Below the pieces are notes generated by a model. The model ran no database searches, was not told the DNA's origin, and saw only the letters and a list, made by a program, of their open reading frames with translations. A stretch of 8,961 bases of DNA from a bacterium (GTDB lineage: Bacteria; Patescibacteriota; Minisyncoccia; Minisyncoccales; UBA10102). The stretch covers positions 1-8,961 of the forward strand of contig JAUYJR010000028.1 in the NCBI GenBank assembly GCA_030699255.1. Direction: 5' to 3'. A program made the translations under genes and the position numbers. Positions within the stretch are counted from its first letter, which is position 1. Every line of letters begins with the position of its first letter. Below are positions 1 through 5,615 of the stretch, piece after piece.

Positions 1-44
1 AAGGCATACTCTCTTCGTTGTAAGTGAGGAAGTCATGCTTTGTT
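1..44. other. Window edge, possible end of an upstream gene
   Basis: All three + frames entering from the left edge close quickly, with stops at 21-23, 25-27 and 44-46. An upstream + strand gene could therefore end here, but too few residues are visible to identify it. In many bacteria ybaB follows dnaX; nothing visible here confirms or excludes that. The repeat at 45-192 begins immediately after. Confidence 0.2.
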
Positions 45-192
45 AACGCAGAGCATGTGCTTTCAGAAGGACGTTCGCAAGCGCGACGGCGCTGAGATCG
101 AGCCAAAAATTCAGCAGAATTTTATGGCGGTCTCTTCTGAAAGTATATGCTCGAAGTTTAGATTGCTTCGGGCTAGCGCCCTCGCAATGACG
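45..192 (+). repeat. 148-bp structured repeat, copy 1
   Basis: This segment matches the reverse complement of 6905-7052 without gaps. The single difference is at 176 (G here; the reverse complement of copy 2 has A). Read on the + strand it folds into separate hairpins. A 19-bp outer stem pairs 51-69 with 134-152, with two positions as G-U in RNA. Its loop holds a small hairpin (80-84 with 89-93) and an A/T-rich hairpin (102-112 with 117-128, one bulge). Past the outer stem is a terminal hairpin (162-166 with 184-188, 170-173 with 178-181). The only difference between the copies falls in the tetraloop of that last hairpin. No open frame of interest is present. The right end (TTGCGAGGGCG type, ending AATGAC) resembles short dispersed repeats seen in many bacterial genomes. 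It is probably a non-autonomous MITE- or REP-like element, but no transposase is visible to confirm mobility. Confidence 0.9.
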
Positions 193-282
193 CGTTTATG
201 AAATGAGGTCACTGCCTTGGACAGGTCAAAGATGATAAAAATAACGATTGTTGCGTTTCAGACTAGAATTCAAATACGCTTC
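193..282. other. Intergenic spacer without recognised feature
   Basis: Between repeat copy 1 and the ybaB promoter I see no gene, no tRNA-like fold and no clear regulatory hairpin. Confidence 0.5.
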
Positions 283-317
283 TTGGAAAAACAACAAGTG
301 CGTGATACTATGCACGC
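283..317 (+). promoter_or_regulatory. ybaB promoter, probably leaderless
   Basis: A TTGGAA box (283-288) lies 17 bases before a TACTAT -10 box (306-311). The -10 is preceded by TGA (303-305), the extended -10 TGN element. Only six bases separate the -10 from the ATG at 318, so transcription should start at or next to the A of the start codon. No Shine-Dalgarno sequence fits in this space. Confidence 0.65.
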
Positions 318-569
318 ATGTTTGATAAATTAAAACAGTTACAGCAGGCCAGGGCCATTCAGCAAGCGCTCTCACAAGAGCGCATAGAGGCGGAAGATAA
401 CGGTGTTCGTATTATTCTGCGAGGAGATCTTGTTGTGGAAGAAGTTTTTCTCAACGAGAACCTCTCTTTACGAGATCAAGAGCTTGCGGTAAAGAACTGC
501 TTTCAAAAAGCGGTGCGGGAGACGCAGAGAGTGATGGCACAGAAGATGTCCGGTATGCTAGGAAGCTAG
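318..569 (+). CDS. ybaB: YbaB/EbfC family nucleoid-associated protein
   Basis: This 83-residue protein belongs to the YbaB/EbfC family, small DNA-binding proteins that dimerise and coat the nucleoid. It begins with the typical MFDKLKQLQQ helix (1-20), then a short beta region (residues 23-45: ERIEAEDNGV, RIILRGDLVVEEVFLN) and a C-terminal helix (about 52-78) ending in the family's QKM-type tail. It is shorter than the roughly 109-residue E. coli protein, mainly through a short N-terminal helix, and I see no break in it. The start at 318 is fixed by the family's opening residues and by a promoter whose -10 sits six bases upstream. The 3' end overlaps by 12 bp, tail to tail, with the CBS-domain gene on the other strand. 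Its usual partner recR is not downstream. A strong + strand terminator lies about 120 bases past the stop. Confidence 0.9.
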   Translation: MFDKLKQLQQARAIQQALSQERIEAEDNGVRIILRGDLVVEEVFLNENLSLRDQELAVKNCFQKAVRETQRVMAQKMSGMLGS

Positions 570-1718
570 CTGAGCCTCCATCTTTTTTAGAGCTCCCCTG
601 ACTGCCACAAGGAGATCTCTGTTTGTATTCTTTGCGTTAACACTCTCTCCTCCTGGAAGACAGAGAGCCTGCAGGGTGACGAGAAATGCCGTGGGACGCC
701 CCACGGCGTTTTTTTGCTTATCAATTCCCGCCTCAAGCCGTACCATATTTTTGCGCTTTGCGTACTTTTCAGCAAAGGAATCAAGAAGATCTTTTATATG
801 ATCAACATCTCTCTGAAAAAGACGGGCCTGATTTCTGATAATTACCGGAATGGATAATGTCTGTTTAAAAGAGACGATTGCGCGCAAGGCGGACCTAACA
901 GAAACGATACCGGCGGGGCGTCCCTTTGCATCAACAAGAACCAGGCTGGGTTCTTTTCCTTTTGCCAGGGCCAGAAAGAGCTCATGTGCGGGAGATTTTG
1001 CGGGAGCCGTTCTCACATTTGTGCTTGCGGCAACCAGAGCGGGAAAAGAAAGACCAGACTCTTTTTCAGTTCCAAAGACAAAATTGCGGGCCTTGCCACT
1101 TCTACTAGGTCCCGACCTGAAGCGCTGGCGTGAACTTGGCTTTAAGATGTGAGACTGGAGATCTCTGCGGGTAAGCACTCCTTCTACGTTACCCGATTTA
1201 TCTGTGAGGAGAACGCGAGATGCCTTTTTGTCTCGCATGAGATTATACGCCTCCTTTGCCGTTGCCTCGGAGGAGAGAAGCACCGCCTCTTCCGTTTCAA
1301 GAGCCTGAGAGGCCTGCTTGAGGAGGTCTTTGTGCTTTGTAATAGCCTCAATGAGGCCTTCGGCTTCTACTATTTCTTCAAGCACTCCTGCCTCAGAGAG
1401 GACGGGGAGTTCGTACATGCCTGTGGCAAGCATCATGTGGGCTATGTCTGAAACCGGTGTGTCACGCGTGATGCGGGGAGGTTGAATAACACAAGCGCGC
1501 ACTTTGGTTGTGCCGGCTTTTCGGTGTCGAAAGATGGCGTGAGAAGGAGAGGTTATACCAAGTAAGCTCCCGGATTCTTTTGTGAATACAAGAGCCACCT
1601 CATGAGAGGACTCCATACCAGCAAACGCAGAATCCAGCGACGCGTTTGGATTTACACGCTTTGCTTTTGCTATGGGTGAGAGGGTAACCGACAAGGAACG
1701 GAGCGTTTTTTCTGCCAT
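558..1718 (-). CDS. Four-CBS-domain protein with C-terminal HPF/RaiA-like domain
   Basis: The 386-residue protein has four CBS-like units at about residues 15-66, 76-130, 143-193 and 228-283, each ending in a G-[IV]-[LTV] strand followed by a helix (e.g. VEGVLTRRDLQ, PAGIVSVRSALRA). CBS pairs bind adenosine nucleotides in many families. Residues 288-386 look like the ribosome hibernation factor fold (HPF/RaiA/YfiA). There is a first strand SIPVIIRN, a helix around IKDLLDSFAEKYAKR, strands around MVRLEAGID and AFLVTLQAL, and a final helix NRDLLVAVRGALKKMEAQL that aligns well with the end of E. coli HPF. I infer an energy-sensing protein that acts on ribosomes; neither ligand nor target is shown by the sequence. 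It has no signal peptide or membrane segment. It is transcribed divergently from the ROK operon and convergently to ybaB. The beta2-beta3 loop of the HPF-like domain (around residues 334-341) is encoded opposite a + strand terminator. Confidence 0.8.
   Translation of the reverse strand: MAEKTLRSLSVTLSPIAKAKRVNPNASLDSAFAGMESSHEVALVFTKESGSLLGITSPSHAIFRHRKAGTTKVRACVIQPPRITRDTPVSDIAHMMLATGMYELPVLSEAGVLEEIVEAEGLIEAITKHKDLLKQASQALETEEAVLLSSEATAKEAYNLMRDKKASRVLLTDKSGNVEGVLTRRDLQSHILKPSSRQRFRSGPSRSGKARNFVFGTEKESGLSFPALVAASTNVRTAPAKSPAHELFLALAKGKEPSLVLVDAKGRPAGIVSVRSALRAIVSFKQTLSIPVIIRNQARLFQRDVDHIKDLLDSFAEKYAKRKNMVRLEAGIDKQKNAVGRPTAFLVTLQALCLPGGESVNAKNTNRDLLVAVRGALKKMEAQLAS
561..588 (+). terminator. 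Weak terminator-like hairpin at the ybaB stop codon
   Basis: A seven-position stem (561-567 with 573-579, one A-C mismatch) and a five-base loop are followed by six T at 583-588. The stem includes the ybaB stop codon. It is imperfect, and the T run also encodes a Lys-Lys pair of the opposite gene, so it may be coincidental. Confidence 0.3.
688..715 (+). terminator. Strong intrinsic terminator inside the convergent CBS gene
   Basis: A perfect eight-bp GC-rich stem (GCCGTGGG at 688-695 with CCCACGGC at 700-707, loop ACGC) is followed by G and seven T (709-715). This is a textbook Rho-independent terminator reading on the + strand, the direction of ybaB. In the other direction no T run follows the stem, so it is one-directional. 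It lies wholly inside the coding sequence of the minus-strand CBS-HPF gene. Confidence 0.75.
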
Positions 1719-1780
1719 GGGTACGTTATGATTAGGCTAATTATTGTGCGTGAAAGGCAAATAATGTAGGATGAGAACGT
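1719..1780. promoter_or_regulatory. Divergent promoter region between CBS-HPF and ROK genes
   Basis: These 62 bases must carry the start signals of both flanking genes. For the + strand, TTGTGC (1744-1749) and TAGGAT (1767-1772) are 17 bases apart and end eight bases before the ATG at 1781. For the - strand, a CATAAC box lies six bases before the ATG at 1718, with a TTCACG-like -35 at 18 bases. The boxes are weaker than those of ybaB, sod or the gene at 8070. An alternative for the kinase is a poor AGGATGAG ribosome-binding site. Confidence 0.45.
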
Positions 1781-2590
1781 ATGACAGATATTGTATTTGA
1801 TATTGGGGGAACAAACATGCGAGTGGCCCGTATTGCTTCTAACGGAACTCTTGAAGATATTGTAGCACGTCCAACCCCGCAGACAAAAGAAGATGGACTG
1901 AAACAGCTCAAATCGCTGTGCCATACGCAGGCAGGCGGAAAGCCTATTGAGTACATTGCGGGAGGGTTGGCGGGTATTTTGGAACATGGCTCCGGAGTTC
2001 TCTTGAGATCTCCAAATCTTTCCAAATGGGAGGGAGTTTCACTTGAAGAAGAATTAAGGAAGGAGTTTGGAGCCTCTGTGAAGGTAGCAAATGATACGGC
2101 TCTGGGAGCGCTTGGAGAGGCAAGAAGAGGGGCGGGGCAGGGCTATGAGATTGTTGCTTATCTTGCGGTGGGAACCGGCGTGGGGGGAGCTAGAGTTGTT
2201 CGGGGAAGTATTGATGAGACGGCTTTTGGGTTTGAGCCGGGGCATCAGATTATCCAGTATGAAACGGGAGAGAGTCTGGAAAATCTTGTTGGTGGTAGGA
2301 GTGTACAAAAGAAAATGGGGATGGCCCCCGGAAGCATTACAGATCCCGTTGTATGGGAAGCGGTAGCAAAGACCTTTGCTGTGGGAGTGGTAAATACTAT
2401 TGTTCACTGGTCACCCCATGTTGTTGTACTTGGAGGGTCTATGGTAACAGATGGAAACGGTATTTCGGTTGCCATGGTGCAAGAGGAGGTCACCCGCCTT
2501 CTCCATGCTTTTCCCCGTGTTCCTGAAATAAAACGCGCTGACATTGGAGGATCTTCTGTTCTCCTTGGAGCTGTAGAATACCTCTCATGA
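1781..2590 (+). CDS. ROK family sugar kinase (glucokinase-like)
   Basis: This 269-residue protein carries the ROK/hexokinase-type ATPase signatures. They are the phosphate-1 loop DIGGTNMRVA (residues 7-16), the catalytic-base motif with Asp105 in ANDTALGALGEA, the phosphate-2 loop GTGVGG (131-136), a substrate-side E-P-G-H (152-155) and a late VVVLGGS strand (214-220). ROK kinases phosphorylate glucose, N-acetylglucosamine, N-acetylmannosamine or related sugars with ATP in the cytoplasm; the substrate cannot be read from sequence here. The usual zinc-binding cysteine cluster (CxCGxxGCxE) that follows the GH motif is absent: the stretch 156-175 has no cysteine and reads YETGESLENLVGG. The repressor-type N-terminal helix-turn-helix is also absent, so it is an enzyme, not a NagC/Mlc-type regulator. 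It is the first gene of a compact five-gene operon, and its TGA overlaps the next ATG (ATGA at 2587). Confidence 0.88.
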   Translation: MTDIVFDIGGTNMRVARIASNGTLEDIVARPTPQTKEDGLKQLKSLCHTQAGGKPIEYIAGGLAGILEHGSGVLLRSPNLSKWEGVSLEEELRKEFGASVKVANDTALGALGEARRGAGQGYEIVAYLAVGTGVGGARVVRGSIDETAFGFEPGHQIIQYETGESLENLVGGRSVQKKMGMAPGSITDPVVWEAVAKTFAVGVVNTIVHWSPHVVVLGGSMVTDGNGISVAMVQEEVTRLLHAFPRVPEIKRADIGGSSVLLGAVEYLS

Positions 2591-3108
2591 TATCTCGATT
2601 CCTTCAATCATTCTGGGCGTGGTATGAGCGTACCTATCTTGTAAATGTGGGGCTGGCGGCTCTCTTGTTTGGGCTCCAATTTGTTCATCTTATATGGCTC
2701 AGTCTTGATGTGGTAGCATTGCGCCTGGTGGGAGAAAGCTTCTGGCAACTCTCCCCATTTTGGGAGACTGGAATGGCGTTTGTGGACTATCTTGAAATTC
2801 CCGCTATTCTCTCAACCAGTTTGGTGTATATTCACGCACTCAGATCTAAGGGATTTCACTGGGGTCCTGCCCTCATGCTTTTGTTTATCAATTCTCAGTG
2901 GCTACACATTTTCTGGATTACCGATGAATTCATTTTAACTTCTCTAATAGAACGGCAAGCAACCATGTTACCTTCTTGGCTCGCGTGGATTGCCATTGGT
3001 ATTGATTACCTGGAGCTTCCTGTTATATACGATACGTTCCGACGTTTCTTTGTAGCCTTAAAAGAACACCGGGGGAGAGAATTTTTGAAGGAGCTGGCGG
3101 AAAAGTAA
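2587..3108 (+). CDS. Four-helix membrane protein with tandem internal repeat
   Basis: I do not recognise the family. The 173-residue protein is hydrophobic, with about four membrane segments (near 18-43, 60-83, 92-117 and 128-150) and a basic C-terminal tail. It is an internal duplication: residues 31-85 align without gaps with 104-158, offset exactly 73. The repeated unit is Q-x-x-H-x-x-W in the first helix and D-Y-L-E-[IL]-P in the second: Q31/Q104, H34/H107, W37/W110, D67/D140, E70/E143 and P72/P145, with D41 opposite E114. Conserved His, Asp and Glu inside membrane helices suggest metal or cofactor binding or proton handling, but that is inference. There is no signal peptide distinct from the first helix. 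Translation is probably coupled to the kinase through the ATGA overlap, and two bases separate its stop from the zincin gene. Confidence 0.75.
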   Translation: MISRFLQSFWAWYERTYLVNVGLAALLFGLQFVHLIWLSLDVVALRLVGESFWQLSPFWETGMAFVDYLEIPAILSTSLVYIHALRSKGFHWGPALMLLFINSQWLHIFWITDEFILTSLIERQATMLPSWLAWIAIGIDYLELPVIYDTFRRFFVALKEHRGREFLKELAEK

Positions 3109-3110
3109 CC

Positions 3111-3509
3111 ATGGTAAGTAAAGAAGAATTTGAAGAGCTGGTTGTAGAGGGAATAGCTCTCATTCCGGAAACATTTCAGAATCGGCTAGATAACGTTGCT
3201 ATTGTTATTGAAGAAGAGCCTTCGGACGACCAGCGCAGGATGATGCGGCTTGATGAGCATAACACAACACTCCTTGGCTTGTATGAGGGGATTCCCCAGA
3301 CCAGTCGCTCGTTCTATACCCATGTTCTTCCCGATAAGATAACGATTTTTAGACTGCCTATTATTGCCGTGTGTTCTTCAGAAGAGCAGGTAAGGGAGGT
3401 AGTACGGGATACCGTGTGGCATGAGATTGCCCATCACTTTGGTTCCAATGAGGAGAGAGTGCGGAATGTGGAGTTGAGGAGGAAGAAGAGGCGTGGTACC
3501 ATAGAGTAA
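3111..3509 (+). CDS. Small zincin-like metallopeptidase family protein (HExxH)
   Basis: The 132-residue product matches the small metallopeptidase family once called DUF1025 (Zincin_1). The N-terminal EEFEELVVEGIALIPETFQNRLDNVAIVIEE pattern is typical. Near the C-terminus lies HEIAHHFG (residues 104-111), a zinc-binding HExxH with His104, Glu105 and His108, followed by acidic residues at 114-115 that may supply the third ligand. A central LLGLYEGIPQTSRS segment (54-66) is also characteristic. Proteins of this family are cytoplasmic and their substrates are unknown; activity is inferred from the motif only. The highly basic tail (RRKKRRGTIE) is unusual for the family. The gene starts two bases after the membrane protein, and its TAA shares one base with the next ATG (TAATG). 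Confidence 0.85.
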   Translation: MVSKEEFEELVVEGIALIPETFQNRLDNVAIVIEEEPSDDQRRMMRLDEHNTTLLGLYEGIPQTSRSFYTHVLPDKITIFRLPIIAVCSSEEQVREVVRDTVWHEIAHHFGSNEERVRNVELRRKKRRGTIE

Positions 3510-4201
3510 TGAAAAAACAACAACCATCTCATTCGGTTCAGATTAAGGAAGACTTTAGGGAGACCATTCAGTGGAAGATCTTTCGTATTATGGCAGAGTT
3601 TGTGGAGGGCTTTGAATTTATCGCAGATTTTCCAAAGTCCGTGACCATCTTTGGTTCCACAAGATCCACAGAGCATGATCCGTGGTATCAAAAAGCTCGA
3701 GAGCTTGGGGCAATGCTCGCAAAAGACGGATATGCCGTAATAACCGGAGGAGGTCCTGGCGTTATGGAGGCAGCCAACAAGGGGGCAGCGGAGAGCAATG
3801 GAGACTCTGTTGGCCTGAATATTAACCTGCCCGACATTCAGCTGCACAATCCGTACGTGAACAGTAGTACGGGGTTTCATTACTTTTTTGTTCGCAAGGT
3901 TATGTTCTCATTTGTTTCTCCCGTGTACATCTTTTTTCCCGGGGGATTTGGCACACTTGATGAATTCTTTGAGCTTGTAACATTGGCTCAAACAAAGAAA
4001 CTTTCAAAGCCGGTTACTATTATTGTTGTTGGAAAAGCGTACTGGACTCCTCTGCTCCAGTGGCTGGACCAAGATGTGAAAAATACCTATAGAGCAATTG
4101 ATGAAGACGATCTTAGTCTTATTAATATGGTTGATACACCCGAAGAGGCGAGAGACCTGGTGCGTTCTCATGCCGTAAAGAACGGAAAAGAAAAGAAATG
4201 A
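3509..4201 (+). CDS. LOG family (TIGR00730) Rossmann-fold protein
   Basis: This 230-residue protein has both LOG/lysine-decarboxylase-like signatures: GGGPGVMEAANKGA (residues 80-93) and PGGFGTLDE (144-152). In characterised members these form the nucleotide-binding and catalytic site of cytokinin-riboside 5'-monophosphate phosphoribohydrolase, which splits the ribose phosphate from the base of a nucleotide. In a bacterium of this type the real substrate is unknown, and it may act on ordinary or modified AMP. The N-terminal 40 residues form an extra helical region before the first Rossmann strand (SVTIFGSTR at 44-52), as in the longer TIGR00730 proteins. It starts on the TAATG junction with the zincin gene and ends on an ATGA junction with rsmE, so it sits inside the operon. 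Confidence 0.9.
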   Translation: MKKQQPSHSVQIKEDFRETIQWKIFRIMAEFVEGFEFIADFPKSVTIFGSTRSTEHDPWYQKARELGAMLAKDGYAVITGGGPGVMEAANKGAAESNGDSVGLNINLPDIQLHNPYVNSSTGFHYFFVRKVMFSFVSPVYIFFPGGFGTLDEFFELVTLAQTKKLSKPVTIIVVGKAYWTPLLQWLDQDVKNTYRAIDEDDLSLINMVDTPEEARDLVRSHAVKNGKEKK

Positions 4202-4899
4202 GACTGCACAGATTTTTGGGACCTTTCTTTTTTGACGGACCGCAAGAAGAAATTGAAGACCTGAGCCTTGTTCATCAGATTAAACGTGTACTTCGTTTAA
4301 AAGAAGGAGATCGCATTATTCTGGGCAACATGAAAGGAAAGGAGGCTACGTGCGAAATTGTGGAGATTGAAGAATTCTCCATAAAGGTGGCAATTGGAGA
4401 GATGAGAGATATTGCAGAGCAACTAAAAGAGGTTTCCCTCTTTTGCTCTATTCTTAAAGGAAGCTCCATGGATCTTGTTGCACAGAAAGCAACAGAGGTT
4501 GGTGTTTCCCGCATTGTTCCGATTGTTTGTGATCGTACGGTAAAGCGAGATATTCGGCAGGATAGATTAAAAAAAATTATTCGCGAGTCATCCGAGCAGT
4601 CGGGAAGAGGAACTGTTCCGGATATTTTCTCTCCAATTTCTTTTCAAGAGGCCATAACGTCATTTTCGGGAAGTTGTATGGTGCTCTTTGATCCTTTGGG
4701 AGAAAAGCTGGGACCATGCCAGCAAGAACCTTCTCTAAAAGAACACGTTGGCGTATTTGTGGGTCCTGAAGGAGGGTTCACACCAGAAGAGCTGAATCTT
4801 GCGCGAGAATCTTTGGTGCTTGTACGCTCTCTTGGTCCTCTTGTCTTGCGAGCTGAGACGGCAGCTATTATTGGATCTTATGTTGTTCTTTCTCAGTAG
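4198..4899 (+). CDS. rsmE: 16S rRNA (uracil1498-N3)-methyltransferase RsmE
   Basis: RsmE methylates N3 of U1498 in helix 44 of 16S rRNA, near the decoding site, using S-adenosylmethionine. The 233-residue length fits the family (about 240). The N-terminal MRLHRFLG opens the PUA-like RNA-binding domain (residues 1-70). The SPOUT domain shows ILKGSSMDLVAQKATEVG (85-102), ESSEQSGRG (130-138) and the trefoil-knot motifs GPEGGFTPEE (189-198) and LGPLVLRAETA (212-222), which bind the methyl donor. The last motif is usually LG-x-R-I-L-R-[TA]-ETA; here P-L replaces R-I, a mild change. It is the final gene of the operon, coupled to the LOG gene by ATGA. No terminator was found in the 21 bases before the sod start, so some readthrough into sod is possible. 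Confidence 0.93.
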   Translation: MRLHRFLGPFFFDGPQEEIEDLSLVHQIKRVLRLKEGDRIILGNMKGKEATCEIVEIEEFSIKVAIGEMRDIAEQLKEVSLFCSILKGSSMDLVAQKATEVGVSRIVPIVCDRTVKRDIRQDRLKKIIRESSEQSGRGTVPDIFSPISFQEAITSFSGSCMVLFDPLGEKLGPCQQEPSLKEHVGVFVGPEGGFTPEELNLARESLVLVRSLGPLVLRAETAAIIGSYVVLSQ

Positions 4900-4920
4900 C
4901 TCATGATACAATATAACCAT
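4883..4920 (+). promoter_or_regulatory. sod promoter, extended -10, leaderless
   Basis: TGATACAAT (4904-4912) is an extended -10 with a TACAAT core. It lies eight bases before the ATG at 4921, with a weak TTGTTC -35 (4883-4888, 18-base spacing) inside the 3' end of rsmE. The box covers the alternative upstream ATG at 4903, which supports 4921 as the real start. Confidence 0.6.
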
Positions 4921-5538
4921 ATGGCATACCCATTTGAACTCCCAACACTTTCTTACGCGTATGACGCGCTTGATCCCGTCATTGATAAGGAGACAATGGA
5001 GATTCATCATACAAAGCATCATCGGGCGTATGTAGATAAACTGAACCTAGCGCTTGAGAAGCATCCTGAACTGCAGGGAAAAACACTTGAAGGTCTTCTT
5101 CGTACATTGGATACGCTCCCTGAGTCTATACGGGGACAGGTTCGCAATCATGGAGGAGGCCATATGAATCATACAATCTTCTGGAGCACCCTAGGAGCAA
5201 ATGGAGGGAGCCCCGGAGAACAAACACAACAGCTCCTGGAGCGCAACTTTGGATCATTTAACGAGTTCAAGGAGGCATTTGAACAGGTGGCTCTTGGGGT
5301 TTTTGGAAGTGGTTGGGCATGGCTTGCCACAGACAAGGAGAAAAAGCTCCATATCCATGGCCTTCCAAATCAAGACAATCCGCTTATGCATGGAGATATT
5401 CCTCTCCTTGGTATTGATGTGTGGGAACATGCGTACTACCTGCGCTATCAGAATAGAAGGCAAGAGTACGTGAAAGCATGGTGGAGCGTGGTGAATTGGG
5501 AGGAGGTTGAACGGAGAATTCACCATGACATGGTGTAG
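4921..5538 (+). CDS. sodA: Superoxide dismutase, Fe/Mn family, manganese-type signature
   Basis: The enzyme converts superoxide to oxygen and hydrogen peroxide. The 205-residue product is full length and has all four metal ligands: His29 (in MEIHHTKHH), His84 (in GGHMNHTIFW), Asp166 and His170 (in DVWEHAYY). Outer-sphere markers point to manganese rather than iron. A Gly (80) lies where FeSODs carry the active-site Gln, and the Gln comes instead from NQDNPL (Gln151), as in E. coli SodA. This is known family logic applied to the sequence; metal use is not proven. No signal peptide is present, so it is cytoplasmic. An ATG at 4903 would add six residues (MIQYNH), but it overlaps the promoter and the family begins with the [AS]-Y-x-[FL]-x-LP pattern seen from 4921. 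It lies 21 bases after rsmE with its own promoter. Confidence 0.95.
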   Translation: MAYPFELPTLSYAYDALDPVIDKETMEIHHTKHHRAYVDKLNLALEKHPELQGKTLEGLLRTLDTLPESIRGQVRNHGGGHMNHTIFWSTLGANGGSPGEQTQQLLERNFGSFNEFKEAFEQVALGVFGSGWAWLATDKEKKLHIHGLPNQDNPLMHGDIPLLGIDVWEHAYYLRYQNRRQEYVKAWWSVVNWEEVERRIHHDMV

Positions 5539-5615
5539 GATATTTATTGGCGGATGCGCAAAGGTCGTTTTTTGTGAGAAATGAAATACATGTGGGTAAT
5601 TTTACTGTACTAACC

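Noticed and set aside
587..784. 65-residue - strand frame inside the CBS-HPF gene
   Set aside because: It is an alternate frame of the same gene; it is not the -1 frame that a slip at A AAA AAC would enter, which ends sooner at a TAA.
850..1451. Open + strand frames of about 100 residues (850-1152 and 1149-1451)
   Set aside because: They lie wholly opposite the CBS-HPF gene, show no recognisable domain, and have no start signals; they are antisense shadows.
4903..4920. Earlier ATG for the superoxide dismutase
   Set aside because: It sits on the extended -10 box TGATACAAT, and family members start at the residue pattern encoded from 4921.
5521..5575. Terminator after sod (palindrome CACCATGACATGGTG at 5521-5535 and T run 5570-5575)
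   Set aside because: The palindrome overlaps the stop region and is not followed by T; the T run 35 bases later has no stable stem before it.
5547..5615. 23-residue N-terminal extension of the secreted coiled-coil protein
   Set aside because: It would place a charged segment before a clear Sec signal peptide that begins at the ATG at 5616.
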